From IMG/VR virus record IMGVR_UViG_3300036850_000020, positions 1-37,605 of that record: DNA of 37,605 nt; one strand, written 5' to 3'. Every line of letters begins with the position of its first letter. The first letter of the stretch is position 1. The notes below the pieces were generated by a model. It saw nothing but the letters and a program-made list of their open reading frames with translations, had not been told where the DNA came from and ran no database searches. A program made the position numbers and the translations under genes. Below are positions 1 through 8,291 of the stretch, in pieces. Source of the stretch: a virus.

Positions 1-22
1 AGGTTTCGCACACATATAACCG

Positions 23-1528
23 ATGGCTGGTCGGGGTAACGCCGCTCGCCACGCCGAACTCTCGACGGCTGGCCCCTGGTCCCGGTGGCGGAAGATGTTC
101 CGCCACGCCAGGTATATCAAGTTCATCGAGACCTACTGTCGGGCACCGAAGGGCGCGGGCCACGGCAAGCCGATGCGACTCGGCGGGTTCCAGAAGTCAT
201 GGCTCGAGGAGGCACTAGCCGAAGGCATCTCGACAGCGGTCATGCCCACGCCTTCGGGCAACGGCAAGTCGACATTCGGCGGTGCGGTCAGCGTAGCCGC
301 GACATTCATGGACGACGAGTCCGGCGAGCCGCAAGTCCCGATCATCGCTACGACGATTGGGCAGGCTATCCGCAGCGTTTACGGCGTCGCCGCCAGCATG
401 GTCAAGAACGAGCCGGAGCTGGCTCGGCGCTCCGTCACTTTCACCGGCATCGCAACCCCACGGATCTGGGTCCCCTACAACGAGGGACTCCTGTTCCCCA
501 TCAGCAACGACATTGACGGCATCCAGGGCCTCGATCCGAGTCTTGCCATCATCGACGAACTCGGCTTCCAACCAATCGCCGTCTGGTCATCCATGCTGGC
601 CCGCGACGGCAAACGCGAGCGCTCACTGATCTGGGGGACCGGCACCCCTGGGCTGGACCGCGACAACGCGCTATGGGCCATCCGCGAGATGGTCATGGAG
701 GGGCGCAAGCCGCCGAGCATGGCATGGCGGGAATACGCCGCCGATGTCGGCTGTCAAGTCGATGACCGAGTTCAATGGCGACGTGCTAATCCCGCGCTCG
801 TGGCTGGTTTCATGCGCGAGTCGGGCTTGGAGTCCGCACTCGGGATGCCCGAGGCACACTTTCGGATCTTCCGTCTGGGTCAGTGGATCGACGGCGTTGA
901 CGGCTGGCTGGGCAAGGATGGGCGGGCCGTCTGGGAACTCGGCAACAGCGATTACCAACTAGTGCTGGGCGCACCAACATGGGCCGGAGTCGACGTTGGT
1001 ATCAAGCGCGACTCAACAAGCGTCTGCCTCGTGCAATTCAAGACCGATGATCCGACGAAGCTTCATGCAACCTGGCGGATCTGGGTACCGACCATTGATG
1101 AGCCGGTCGACGTGACCGATGTCATGGCCCACCTCCGCGAGATGGACACGCTGTACGACCTCCGCGAGATCAGCTACGACCCGCGCTTCTTTGACGTTCC
1201 TGCCAAGCTGCTGCTCGATGAGGGCCTGAAAGTCCTCGAGGTCCCGCAGTCGCCCGAACGAATGACGCCGATCATCGGCGAGCTCTACACCCGAGTCCGA
1301 GCCATCCAGATCACACACGACGACAACAAGCTGGTAGCCCAGCAGATCCTCAACGCTGTACCTCGGCTGAACGAACGCGGCATGACCCTCAGCAAAGGCA
1401 AGTCGCGAGGCCGGATCGACTCGGCCATCAGTCTCGGACTGGCCGTTGATCGCGCGATCCACCCGTCGCAACCGAAGTTTGTATCCGCCTACGAGACCGA
1501 ACGCCTCACCTTTGCGGGCGCTGCCTGA
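23..1528 (+). CDS. terL: Terminase large subunit (TerL)
   Basis: This 501-residue protein is the ATP-driven DNA packaging motor and headful or cos nuclease that docks on the portal. A Walker A-like motif (PTPSGNGKST, about 75-84) and a Walker B motif (LAIIDE, about 174-179) form the ATPase. GTGTPG near 205 fits the coupling motif. The C-terminal RNase H-like nuclease shows the expected acidic residues at D324 (GVDVG), D386 (SYDP) and D466 (RIDSAIS). Length is typical of the family. The ATG at 23 has no clear Shine-Dalgarno sequence. M25 (position 95) is a possible alternative start, but it would lose little of the conserved region. It heads the late block, with the portal next but one. No small subunit is visible before it unless it lies across the window ends. 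Confidence 0.96.
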   Translation: MAGRGNAARHAELSTAGPWSRWRKMFRHARYIKFIETYCRAPKGAGHGKPMRLGGFQKSWLEEALAEGISTAVMPTPSGNGKSTFGGAVSVAATFMDDESGEPQVPIIATTIGQAIRSVYGVAASMVKNEPELARRSVTFTGIATPRIWVPYNEGLLFPISNDIDGIQGLDPSLAIIDELGFQPIAVWSSMLARDGKRERSLIWGTGTPGLDRDNALWAIREMVMEGRKPPSMAWREYAADVGCQVDDRVQWRRANPALVAGFMRESGLESALGMPEAHFRIFRLGQWIDGVDGWLGKDGRAVWELGNSDYQLVLGAPTWAGVDVGIKRDSTSVCLVQFKTDDPTKLHATWRIWVPTIDEPVDVTDVMAHLREMDTLYDLREISYDPRFFDVPAKLLLDEGLKVLEVPQSPERMTPIIGELYTRVRAIQITHDDNKLVAQQILNAVPRLNERGMTLSKGKSRGRIDSAISLGLAVDRAIHPSQPKFVSAYETERLTFAGAA

Positions 1529-1782
1529 TGGGAGTCCATATGGTCACAGGCCCTCAGCCAACAGAAGCGGCCCGCCGATGGGAGACTCGCGTCCGCCTGT
1601 ACACCGCCCTGACCCGAGCAGTTCGCGGCTTCGATCTGTCGGACGTGATCTTGCTCGTCTCGCTCGCGTTCATCTTCGTAGGACTGGCCCTGCCGTCTGC
1701 CGCGTTCGGCGTCGTGGGCTTTCTGCTTCTCCCGTTGACCCCGATCTGGACGAACGTGCGGCTGCTCATCAGGGGCCGGTAG
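1528..1782 (+). CDS. Small two-helix membrane protein
   Basis: This 84-residue protein starts on the last base of the terminase stop (TGATG). A second in-frame ATG at 1540 is also possible. A basic N-terminal half is followed by two hydrophobic stretches (about 40-57 and 60-72) and a basic end (RLLIRGR), so it is probably a small integral membrane protein. No family was recognised. Its place between terminase and portal suggests it travels with the late genes, but no packaging role can be read from the sequence. Confidence 0.6.
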   Translation: MGVHMVTGPQPTEAARRWETRVRLYTALTRAVRGFDLSDVILLVSLAFIFVGLALPSAAFGVVGFLLLPLTPIWTNVRLLIRGR

Positions 1783-1786
1783 CGTG

Positions 1787-2044
1787 TCAGCGAGCGAGCA
1801 GCCGTCTCCCGCGATCCAGCCAGCTCAGTTGGCCGATGCGCTCATGGAGCTCGTCATCGGTCATGTCGATCGGGGCCTTGCCGCCGTAGGCGTGCCAGTT
1901 GCGGGCGACGTACGCCGCCTCCTCGACCGACGTGTATTCGGCAGCGCCACCGTCCGGGGTGCGGATCAGGGTGCCGTCGCGGTACAGGTGGACGACCGTC
2001 CGAACCTCCACCGTCGCCTCGAACTCGTCGTTGATGCGGACCAT
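1787..2044 (-). CDS. Leftward moron-like small protein
   Basis: This 85-residue protein of unknown function is on the strand opposite the surrounding head genes. The reading begins MVRINDEFEATVEV and contains a beta-rich central stretch (VVHLYRDGTLIRTPDG) and an acidic/aromatic C-terminal half (DMTDDELHERIGQLSWL). Its composition is far more protein-like than the opposing frame. Its stop lies only 4 bases from the stop of the preceding rightward gene. Its ATG lies 17 bases before the portal ATG. A TACGAT box sits 7 bases upstream of the ATG with no Shine-Dalgarno, so the transcript is probably leaderless. This arrangement fits an independently expressed moron. Confidence 0.68.
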   Translation of the reverse strand: MVRINDEFEATVEVRTVVHLYRDGTLIRTPDGGAAEYTSVEEAAYVARNWHAYGGKAPIDMTDDELHERIGQLSWLDRGRRLLAR

Positions 2045-2051
2045 CCAGCGG

Positions 2052-2057
2052 ATCGTA
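2052..2057 (-). promoter_or_regulatory. Putative leaderless -10 box (TACGAT) for the leftward gene
   Basis: TACGAT on the minus strand ends 7 bases before the ATG at 2044. That spacing would start the mRNA at or next to the start codon. There is no clear -35 hexamer. The same geometry is seen at two other genes in this window (8608 and 19848). Confidence 0.45.
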
Positions 2058-2061
2058 GCAC

Positions 2062-3324
2062 ATGGACATCCGCCTAATGGGCATCTTCGCCAAGGCCGCC
2101 ATGAAGGCTGCGGTCGGCTACCCGAACCCCGGCTGGGCTCCGCCTGGCGGCGGGCTCGGATCAACGATCACCGGGGCGTCCGTCAACCACGAGTCGGCGC
2201 TTCTAGGGGTCAACGCCTTCTCGGCCGGCATCCGGCTGATCGGCGAGGACATCGCGTCGATGCCGCTCATCACGTATGAGCGGTTAGACAAGGGTAAGCG
2301 CCGGGCGCCAGACCATCCCTGCTACGGAATGCTTCACGACTCTCCGAACCCCGAGATGACCGCGATGGTCTTCTGGGAGACGGGGGTCGGACACTTGTAC
2401 TCGTGGGGCGACCTGCTCGCTGAGAAAGAACTCAACGGACTCGGCGTTCCGGTCAGGCTGTGGCCGCTCCGTCCAGATCGAATGACCATCGAGGTGAGTC
2501 GCGAGACTGGCAAGCGGGTGTACAAGTACCGGCTGCCGGATGGGTCCGGGGTCATCATCCCCAACAACCGCGTATTCCACGTTCCCGGCTTTGGCTTCGA
2601 TGGCCTCCGTGGATACAGCCGGGTCCGGCTCATGCGGCGGGCGCTCGAGGCGGCGGTCGTCACCGAGGAATACGGGCTCCGTACCTTTGCCAACGATGCT
2701 CGACCGGGCGTGACGATCAAACACAAGGAGCAGCTCTCCAAGATCGCCAAGAAGAACATCGCCGAGAGTTGGGACGAGGCTCACCAGGGGTTGTCGAACG
2801 CCCAACGGACGGCCGTGCTGGATGAGGGTATGGAACTCGACCAGTTGGGTTTCCCGCCGGAGGAGGCGCAATTCCTCGAGTCCCGCCGGTTCTCGATCGA
2901 GGAGATCGCCCGTGGGCTTCGGCTTCCGCCCCATAAGCTCAGCGATATGTCGCGGGCGACATTCTCAAATATCGAGGAGTCGAACATCGATTACGTGGTC
3001 GGAACGCTCGGCCCGCCGACCGTCCGCATCGCCCAACAGGTCAACAAGGACATCATCGGCGATCTGCGGTTCTTCGCCGAACACTTGATGGACGCTCTGC
3101 TCCGTGGCAAGACACTTGATCGATTCAACGCCTACCGGATTGCCTCGAACGGCGCGGCCTGGCTGAACGCCGACGATATCGCGGAGATGGAGAACCGGAA
3201 CTCGCTGCCAGATGGACAGGGTTCGGTCTATCTCGCCCCGCTGAACATGACCCCCGTTGAACTCTTGGCCGATGCCGTCACGGCTTCGGGCGGTTCAACC
3301 AACGGAACGGGAGCAGCCCGATGA
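2062..3324 (+). CDS. Portal protein (HK97 family)
   Basis: This protein forms the dodecameric portal ring through which DNA enters and leaves the head. The 420-residue length, its position after terminase and before protease, and family features support the call. Those features include the N-terminal NHESALLGVNAFSAGIRLIG region, the EEIARGLRLPPHKL motif and the following NIEESNIDYVVGTL segment, typical of HK97-type portals. ATG 2062 was taken as start. ATG 2077 is an equally plausible alternative, and neither has a convincing Shine-Dalgarno. It overlaps the protease gene by ATGA. Confidence 0.95.
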   Translation: MDIRLMGIFAKAAMKAAVGYPNPGWAPPGGGLGSTITGASVNHESALLGVNAFSAGIRLIGEDIASMPLITYERLDKGKRRAPDHPCYGMLHDSPNPEMTAMVFWETGVGHLYSWGDLLAEKELNGLGVPVRLWPLRPDRMTIEVSRETGKRVYKYRLPDGSGVIIPNNRVFHVPGFGFDGLRGYSRVRLMRRALEAAVVTEEYGLRTFANDARPGVTIKHKEQLSKIAKKNIAESWDEAHQGLSNAQRTAVLDEGMELDQLGFPPEEAQFLESRRFSIEEIARGLRLPPHKLSDMSRATFSNIEESNIDYVVGTLGPPTVRIAQQVNKDIIGDLRFFAEHLMDALLRGKTLDRFNAYRIASNGAAWLNADDIAEMENRNSLPDGQGSVYLAPLNMTPVELLADAVTASGGSTNGTGAAR

Positions 3325-4331
3325 CCGAATGGGACGCGACCTATATTTCAAATCTCCCCGATAGCGCATTCGCGTGCATCGATCCCGGTGGCGAAAAAGA
3401 CGACGAGGGCAAGACCGTCCCACGGTCCCTGCGCCACTACCCGCACCACAACGAAGCGGGCAACCTCGACCTTCCGCATCTGCGAAACGCACTCTCACGA
3501 GTGGCTCAGGAAGACACGACATCATGCGGGGTGTCACACCTCCGTGATCATGCCGAGGAGGAAGACGTGGGCAAAGGATCGGGCGTTCCCGACCGCAAGG
3601 CATTCACTCCGTTTGAGTTCAAGCTGTCGGAGACCGGCGATGTCTTGGTCGCTTTCTCCCGGTTCAACGTCATTGACAGCGACGGCGACGTGACGTTCGT
3701 GGGTTCGATGCCTCTCGGGAAGGCGATCCCGATGTCGGCTTACGGCCATACGTCCTGGGATGGCGCATTGCCCACAGGCAAGGGCACCATCGGAGAGAAG
3801 GGCGACCTCGGCATCTTCGATGGGTCGTTCTTCATGGAGACCGACCAGGGCCGCAACGCTTACCACACGACCAAGGCGATGGCCGACCTCCAAGAATGGT
3901 CCTACGGCTACAACGTCATCGACGGTGGCCCGGGCACGTTCGACGGCAAGCGGGTGCGCGAGCTCCGCAAGCTGGACGTGTTCGAGGTGTCACCCGTTCT
4001 CAAAGGTGCCGGTGTCGGCACCGGCACACTCGCGATCAAGAGCGGCCGCCCGGAAGCAGGCGCGTCGTATGCCGAAGTTCTCTCCTGGTATGCGGAGGGA
4101 TTGTCGGATCTCGTCGATCGGACCAAGGATCGATCGGAGTTTCGAGCGAAGGAAGGGCGCGTGCTGTCCAGTGCGAATCTGGCGATGCTCGAGGAACTCG
4201 CCTCGGCATTGGAGGCTCACACGCTGACCGTTCGTGATCTCATCCTCGCCGCGAATCCTCCAAAGAGGGTCGATCCCGTGACGATGGACATCCTGCTGGG
4301 CGAAGCCCGCCTGCTGGGTATCCCCGTCTAA
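3321..4331 (+). CDS. Prohead protease with N-terminal extra domain
   Basis: This 336-residue maturation protease cleaves the capsid delta domain during head assembly. The protease domain (about 90-245) is of the HK97 U35 type, with candidate catalytic His143 (YGHTSW) and Ser194 (EWSYGY). About 80 residues ahead of it form a separate conserved-looking domain (LPDSAFACIDPGG...RSLRHYPHHN...LPHLRNAL), seen attached to phage proteases or free. A strong Shine-Dalgarno-like AGGAGG (3556-3561) precedes an in-frame GTG (3567) exactly at the domain boundary, so a shorter protease-only form is possible. It overlaps the portal gene by 4 bases and is followed by a hairpin before the capsid gene. Confidence 0.93.
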   Translation: MTEWDATYISNLPDSAFACIDPGGEKDDEGKTVPRSLRHYPHHNEAGNLDLPHLRNALSRVAQEDTTSCGVSHLRDHAEEEDVGKGSGVPDRKAFTPFEFKLSETGDVLVAFSRFNVIDSDGDVTFVGSMPLGKAIPMSAYGHTSWDGALPTGKGTIGEKGDLGIFDGSFFMETDQGRNAYHTTKAMADLQEWSYGYNVIDGGPGTFDGKRVRELRKLDVFEVSPVLKGAGVGTGTLAIKSGRPEAGASYAEVLSWYAEGLSDLVDRTKDRSEFRAKEGRVLSSANLAMLEELASALEAHTLTVRDLILAANPPKRVDPVTMDILLGEARLLGIPV

Positions 4332-4352
4332 CCAACCTCCCCTTCGCAATCC

Positions 4353-4376
4353 GAAGCCCGGCACTGGCCGGGCTTC
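4353..4376 (+). terminator. Strong hairpin between protease and capsid genes
   Basis: A perfect 10-bp stem (GAAGCCCGGC / GCCGGGCTTC) with loop ACTG lies 21 bases after the protease stop and just before the capsid gene's ribosome site. Only TTC follows, so it is a weak classical terminator. It may instead attenuate transcription or protect the 5' end of a processed capsid mRNA. Confidence 0.6.
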
Positions 4377-4393
4377 TTCATGTGGAGAACCAA

Positions 4394-5632
4394 ATGGCAA
4401 CTGCTACCGAGCTGGGGACCCAGCTCACCACCAAGCGTCAGGAGCATGGCGCTTGGCTCGCCCAGTTCAAGAAGGGCGACGCCTACGACATGCCCGCCGA
4501 GAAGGTCGCAGAGTTCCACACTCGAAGCGACGAACTCAAGGCGCTTCAGGAGTCGTGGGAAACCGCGCTCCAGGTCGAGAAGTCAGCCGCCGAGAACGAA
4601 GCCAAGCTCGCGCCGCAGGGCACGATCGCGGCCAACAAGGGCGGTGAATCGAACATCGAGCACAAGGAAGTCACCGGTACACTCCAGACCAAGGCGCAGT
4701 TCAATGCCGCCTTCAAGTCGGCGTTCGAGAAGAACGCGGACACACTCAAGACCATCGCGGCCGGTGGCCGAGGCGTGGTCCGGTTCGAGCTGCAGACGGG
4801 TCTCAAGACCCTGCTCCAGACGACCGCCCACGCACCACAGGCCGATCGCCGCGGCACGTTCGAGTCGGCCCTCTTCTTCGGTGACACCGAAGACCTGTTC
4901 CCGCACGGCTCGACGGACTCGAAGTCGATCGAGTATTACATCCAGACGACGGACACCGACAACGCGGCCGCCGTTGCTCAGGGCTCGGCGCCGACCGATT
5001 CGGCATTCGCCTGGACGTTGACGACTGATCCGGTGGAGACCGTCTCGACGTGGATCCCGATGACCCATGAAGCGGTCGCGGACAACCCGCGGCTACAGTC
5101 GACGGTCGAAGGGATGCTGGCTCGCCGACTCCAGAAGAAGTCCAACAACCTCATCCTAGCGGGCGATGGTGTCACCCCGAACCCCACAGGCGTGTTCATC
5201 CGCACCGGCTTCCAGACGCAGGCGCTCGGCGCTGATCCGCGCTTCGACGCGGTTCACAAGGCGATGACCAAGGTCGACGTGACCGGCGACGCCACCACGA
5301 ACGCCATCTTCATGCATCCGACCGACTGGGAAACCCTTCGGCTCACCCGGACGATCGATGGCATCTATATCCTCGGCAATCCTGGTGACGCAGGCGAGCG
5401 TCGTCTGTGGGGCTTGCCGGTCAATCTGACGACAGGCATCGGCTCGGCCGGTACCGCGGGCGTGGGCGACACGACCTACGCCGAAGTCGTCGACCGCGAA
5501 GGGCTGGTCGTGGAGATCAGCACTGAACATTCGACCTACTTCACCGAGCGCAAGGTCGCGCTCCTGCTGTACCGCCGGTTCGCGGTGGCCGACTACCGGC
5601 CGAGCGCGTTCGCGACGGTCACCGGGCTGTAG
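4394..5632 (+). CDS. Major capsid protein (HK97 fold)
   Basis: This 412-residue shell protein follows the protease, as expected. The N-terminal 100 or so residues are charged and helical (delta/scaffold domain). The rest carries HK97-capsid features such as the tail AVADYRPSAFATVTG and the segments FFGDTEDLFPHG, MTHEAVADNP and LAGDGVTPNPTGVF. The ATG at 4394 is preferred because GGAGA lies 5-9 bases upstream. The in-frame GTG at 4382 has no such site. High expression is expected, and the hairpin just upstream may help set the level. Confidence 0.95.
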   Translation: MATATELGTQLTTKRQEHGAWLAQFKKGDAYDMPAEKVAEFHTRSDELKALQESWETALQVEKSAAENEAKLAPQGTIAANKGGESNIEHKEVTGTLQTKAQFNAAFKSAFEKNADTLKTIAAGGRGVVRFELQTGLKTLLQTTAHAPQADRRGTFESALFFGDTEDLFPHGSTDSKSIEYYIQTTDTDNAAAVAQGSAPTDSAFAWTLTTDPVETVSTWIPMTHEAVADNPRLQSTVEGMLARRLQKKSNNLILAGDGVTPNPTGVFIRTGFQTQALGADPRFDAVHKAMTKVDVTGDATTNAIFMHPTDWETLRLTRTIDGIYILGNPGDAGERRLWGLPVNLTTGIGSAGTAGVGDTTYAEVVDREGLVVEISTEHSTYFTERKVALLLYRRFAVADYRPSAFATVTGL

Positions 5633-5660
5633 TCCGCATCTCCCTGAAAGGAGCAGCCCG

Positions 5661-6092
5661 ATGCCTATCAACCCGATCACCCTTTCCGAAGATCAGATCC
5701 TCCGCGCCCTCCTCGTCGTCCGCGGCAAGTACGACTTCGCCGTGGATGCTGGCGCGCAGAGCACCATCGCCATCACATCGGGGACCCCGATCCCTTCGGG
5801 GTCGGTCATCCTCGGCGGCTACGTCGACGTGATAACCGCCTGCACATCAGGCGGTGCGGCCACCATTGCCTGCCAGGTCGAGGTTGCCAACGACATCCTG
5901 ACCGCCGTCGCGGTCGCGTCGTGGACGACCGGCCGAAAGAACGTCCTGCCGTCTCCGACGACGGGCGCCCTCACCGCGAGCACCGCCGTGAAGACGACGG
6001 CCGCCCGCAACATCTCCATCGTCATCGCGGCGGCGGATCTCACGGCCGGCGTGTTCAACGTCGTGCTGTACGTGGTCCCGCCGCTGGCATGA
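5661..6092 (+). CDS. Head decoration-like structural protein
   Basis: This 143-residue protein directly downstream of the capsid gene has one of the best ribosome sites in the window (AAAGGAG, 5646-5652). It is rich in Ala, Thr, Val and Ile with alternating beta-strand patterns (QSTIAITSGTPIPSG, ISIVIAAADLTAG). No specific family is certain. The position and composition suggest a capsid decoration or minor head protein that is made abundantly. Confidence 0.65.
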   Translation: MPINPITLSEDQILRALLVVRGKYDFAVDAGAQSTIAITSGTPIPSGSVILGGYVDVITACTSGGAATIACQVEVANDILTAVAVASWTTGRKNVLPSPTTGALTASTAVKTTAARNISIVIAAADLTAGVFNVVLYVVPPLA

Positions 6093-6100
6093 GGTGAGCC

Positions 6101-6415
6101 ATGATCATCTATCTCAACGCGGACCGAACCGCCATCGTGCCGGAGGGCTCGGCAGACGCCGCCTTCGGCGTTCAGCCCAAAGACATGAAGCGGCTCGGCT
6201 ACGACAAGCTCCCGGTGCAGGGGAACATCAAGCTCCCGGAGTTGCCCGAGCCCGAGACGGCGGAGGACTTCGTTCTCCGCTCGGCGAGCCTGACTGAGGA
6301 ACCGTCTACGGAGCCCGTGACGGAACCCGAGGAGGAAGACGTGGCCGAGGAACCGGAAGCCAAGCAGGCCCCGAAGCCTGCCAACAAGGCGGCCAAGAAA
6401 CCCGCCAACAAGTAG
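6101..6415 (+). CDS. Hypothetical head-region protein with acidic and Lys/Ala-rich tail
   Basis: This 104-residue protein has a folded-looking N-terminal half (IIYLNADRTAIVPEGS). A low-complexity Glu/Pro stretch follows (about 65-90), then an Ala/Lys/Pro/Asn C-terminus (KPANKAAKKPANK), which resembles nucleic-acid-contacting or flexible tails. The function is unknown. It lies among head genes, so a minor structural or assembly role is likely. An in-frame GTG after GAGGAGGAAGAC (6329-6340) mimics a ribosome site but is probably just glutamate codons. Confidence 0.6.
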   Translation: MIIYLNADRTAIVPEGSADAAFGVQPKDMKRLGYDKLPVQGNIKLPELPEPETAEDFVLRSASLTEEPSTEPVTEPEEEDVAEEPEAKQAPKPANKAAKKPANK

Positions 6416-6418
6416 TCC

Positions 6419-6715
6419 GTGACGACGCGGATCGTCTGCGGATTCTGCGGCCATGCGACGGCGGGTAACCCCTGCTCGTCGTGTGGCCGCGATTCTGTTT
6501 TGCCTTGGACGCAGCGCGGCTTGGAGCCGCCCACGTCTGCCTCCGATAGTGGCCGGCCCGCCCTCGACGAAAGGGCGATCCGTCAGCAGTACAGCGCGGC
6601 ATCCGCGGCGGTAGTCGCAGCAGGGCGAAACCCAACGATAGAGGCCATTGCGGAGGAGTTGGATCGCTCACCGCGGACTGTCCGCGAATGGCGCAAGCGG
6701 TTCGGGTTGGAGTAA
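6419..6715 (+). CDS. Zinc-ribbon plus helix-turn-helix protein
   Basis: This 98-residue protein starts at GTG 6419. C7-x2-C10 and C19-x2-C22 form an N-terminal zinc ribbon. A linker is followed by a helix-turn-helix (about 71-95: TIEAIAEELDRSPRTVREWRKRFG) of the type found in transposase-like and terminase small-subunit DNA-binding domains. It lies between head genes, an odd place for a regulator. It may be a displaced DNA-recognition subunit for packaging or a late-gene regulator. The sequence does not decide between these. Confidence 0.7.
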   Translation: MTTRIVCGFCGHATAGNPCSSCGRDSVLPWTQRGLEPPTSASDSGRPALDERAIRQQYSAASAAVVAAGRNPTIEAIAEELDRSPRTVREWRKRFGLE

Positions 6716-6793
6716 GTCGCCGCTTTTCTGCCGCTTCTCCGCCTATAAACCGCCATCCCCCGATCCCACCCTACCGTCTATGAGGCTGCCCTG

Positions 6794-7402
6794 ATGGCAA
6801 CGGCTATCGGTACATACGCGACCACGGCTCTCGCCAAGGAAGCGATGGGCATCACGAACGCGACCGACGACACCCTCATCGGCAAGCTCGTTGATCGGGT
6901 GAACGGCTGGATCGAGTGGCGCGTGGGCCGGGTGCTCGCGCCCATCGCCTCGACTACCTATACCTATGACGGCAACGACACAAACCGGCTGTCCGTTGTG
7001 GCTGGTGTCCGCACTGTCACGGCCTTGACCGTCGCTCCGTCCACCGGGGCTACTGCTGTGGCGGTTCCCGCCGCCGACATCTTCATCCGGCCCGTTACCC
7101 AGGAGCGACTGACGGGCTGGCCGGGTGAGGAGATCTGGATCTCCGACCGGCCCACGGGTTCGGTGTCGATCTTCTCCAAGGGTTTCGGGACAGTCGCCGT
7201 GACCGGGACGTTCGGTTGGGTGGCGATCCCCGATGAGATCACGTCCATTGCCCTGACCTGTGTCGCTGCGGCCTGGGCGCGGCGCAAGGAAGGCAACGTC
7301 GAGATTGTGGAGATCGGGCCTGACGGGGACCGGACGTTCATTGCCTACCTCAGCCGCGAGGAACGGCGAGTGCTTGAGATGTACACGGCCCATCCCCGAT
7401 GA
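6794..7402 (+). CDS. Head-tail connector (adaptor) protein
   Basis: This 202-residue protein begins MATAIGTYATTALAKEAMGI. It has the helical N-terminal half, long central beta region and C-terminal helices (EITSIALTCVAAAWARRKEG) typical of HK97 gp6-like adaptors that sit under the portal. The first gene of the neck block is expected here. GAGG about 8 bases upstream of ATG supports the start. The 78 bases before it hold no gene. They contain TATAAA (6744-6749) without a matching -35 box. Confidence 0.75.
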   Translation: MATAIGTYATTALAKEAMGITNATDDTLIGKLVDRVNGWIEWRVGRVLAPIASTTYTYDGNDTNRLSVVAGVRTVTALTVAPSTGATAVAVPAADIFIRPVTQERLTGWPGEEIWISDRPTGSVSIFSKGFGTVAVTGTFGWVAIPDEITSIALTCVAAAWARRKEGNVEIVEIGPDGDRTFIAYLSREERRVLEMYTAHPR

Positions 7403-7851
7403 CGCTCGACATCGACGCCATCGCGGAGGCGTTGGCGGGCAGGTACTCCGGTCTGACCCCGCCAACCGGCTACACGGCCATCCATGCGGCGACATCGCAT
7501 CCCGCCAACGCTGCCGTTCAGACGCCCTACCTCATCGTGTGGGCTCGGCGGGGCGAACTCGTATACAGCGCCGGTCTTCGCCGTGGCGAGCACGAATTCG
7601 ATGTCGTCCTGTACTTAGACCGAGCGCAACACGATCAACCTCGCGAAATGGAGCGAGCACAGAAGTGGGTCGGCGTGCTGCTCGATGCGACACATGGCGC
7701 TTTGAAGCTCGGTCTGTCGGCGTCGGGTGTGCTCAAGGCGCTACCCATAACATGGGAGATCGACGATCAGAGGTATGCCAACCCAACGTACGACATCGTT
7801 CGGATCAGCGTGACGATCTGGACTGAAGACTCCGTGACGCTCACGCCATGA
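7399..7851 (+). CDS. Neck protein, probably tail terminator or head closure
   Basis: This 150-residue protein overlaps its upstream neighbour by ATGA. The N-terminus (LDIDAIAEALAGRYSGL) resembles the start of phage tail-completion proteins. The later part is a set of beta strands (EHEFDVVLYLDRAQ, TYDIVRISVTIW), as in tail terminator folds. By order (adaptor, this gene, gp10-like) it is a neck component. The exact role is inferred from position. Confidence 0.6.
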   Translation: MTLDIDAIAEALAGRYSGLTPPTGYTAIHAATSHPANAAVQTPYLIVWARRGELVYSAGLRRGEHEFDVVLYLDRAQHDQPREMERAQKWVGVLLDATHGALKLGLSASGVLKALPITWEIDDQRYANPTYDIVRISVTIWTEDSVTLTP

Positions 7852-8291
7852 GCTGGAGCATCGAGACGCGCGGTGTCCGCGAGGTGCAGCAGGCACTCCA
7901 GAAGGCAAGTGGTCCGACCCTCCGAAAGACGCTCCAGAAGGGCACCAACGCAGCTGGCAAGTTCCTTGAGCCGAAGATGCGGACCGAGGCGCCGCGCAGG
8001 ACAGGCAGGCTGCGCCGCTCCATCAAGGCCAGCGTAGCGAAGCGGCAGAAGCCTGCGGCCATCGTCAAGGCGCGTCCGAAGATCGCTCACTATCGCGGGT
8101 TCGTGATCCAGGGAACCAAGCCGCACCGCATCCGCTTCCCGGATCAGAGGGCAGCAGGCGTGCCCAAGTCGATGGGCAACATTCAGCATCCCGGAGCGCG
8201 CGCCAACAACTTCGTCGAACGCGTCGGTGAGCGATACGACGACGAGGCCGTGCGAATAGCCGAAAGAGTCATTGCAGCGGAGTTGCCCTAA
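7848..8291 (+). CDS. HK97 gp10-like neck protein
   Basis: This 147-residue basic protein has the gp10 family pattern: an N-terminal helix with Leu/Gln repeats (VREVQQALQKAS), the segment EAPRRTGRLRRSIKAS, then a glycine/histidine beta region (HYRGFVIQGTKPHRI) and a C-terminal helix. It helps join head and tail. It overlaps the previous gene by 4 bases. Its stop overlaps, tail to tail, the stop of the leftward gene that follows. Confidence 0.82.
   Translation: MSWSIETRGVREVQQALQKASGPTLRKTLQKGTNAAGKFLEPKMRTEAPRRTGRLRRSIKASVAKRQKPAAIVKARPKIAHYRGFVIQGTKPHRIRFPDQRAAGVPKSMGNIQHPGARANNFVERVGERYDDEAVRIAERVIAAELP

Noticed and set aside
1784-2077. Rightward frame opposite the small leftward gene at 1787-2044
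   Set aside because: It reads Ala/Arg/Val repeats of shadow type, while the leftward frame has natural composition and a TACGAT box.
6328-6344. Ribosome-site-like string with in-frame GTG in the acidic-tail protein
   Set aside because: It is exactly what glutamate codons (GAG GAG GAA) give, and no domain starts there.
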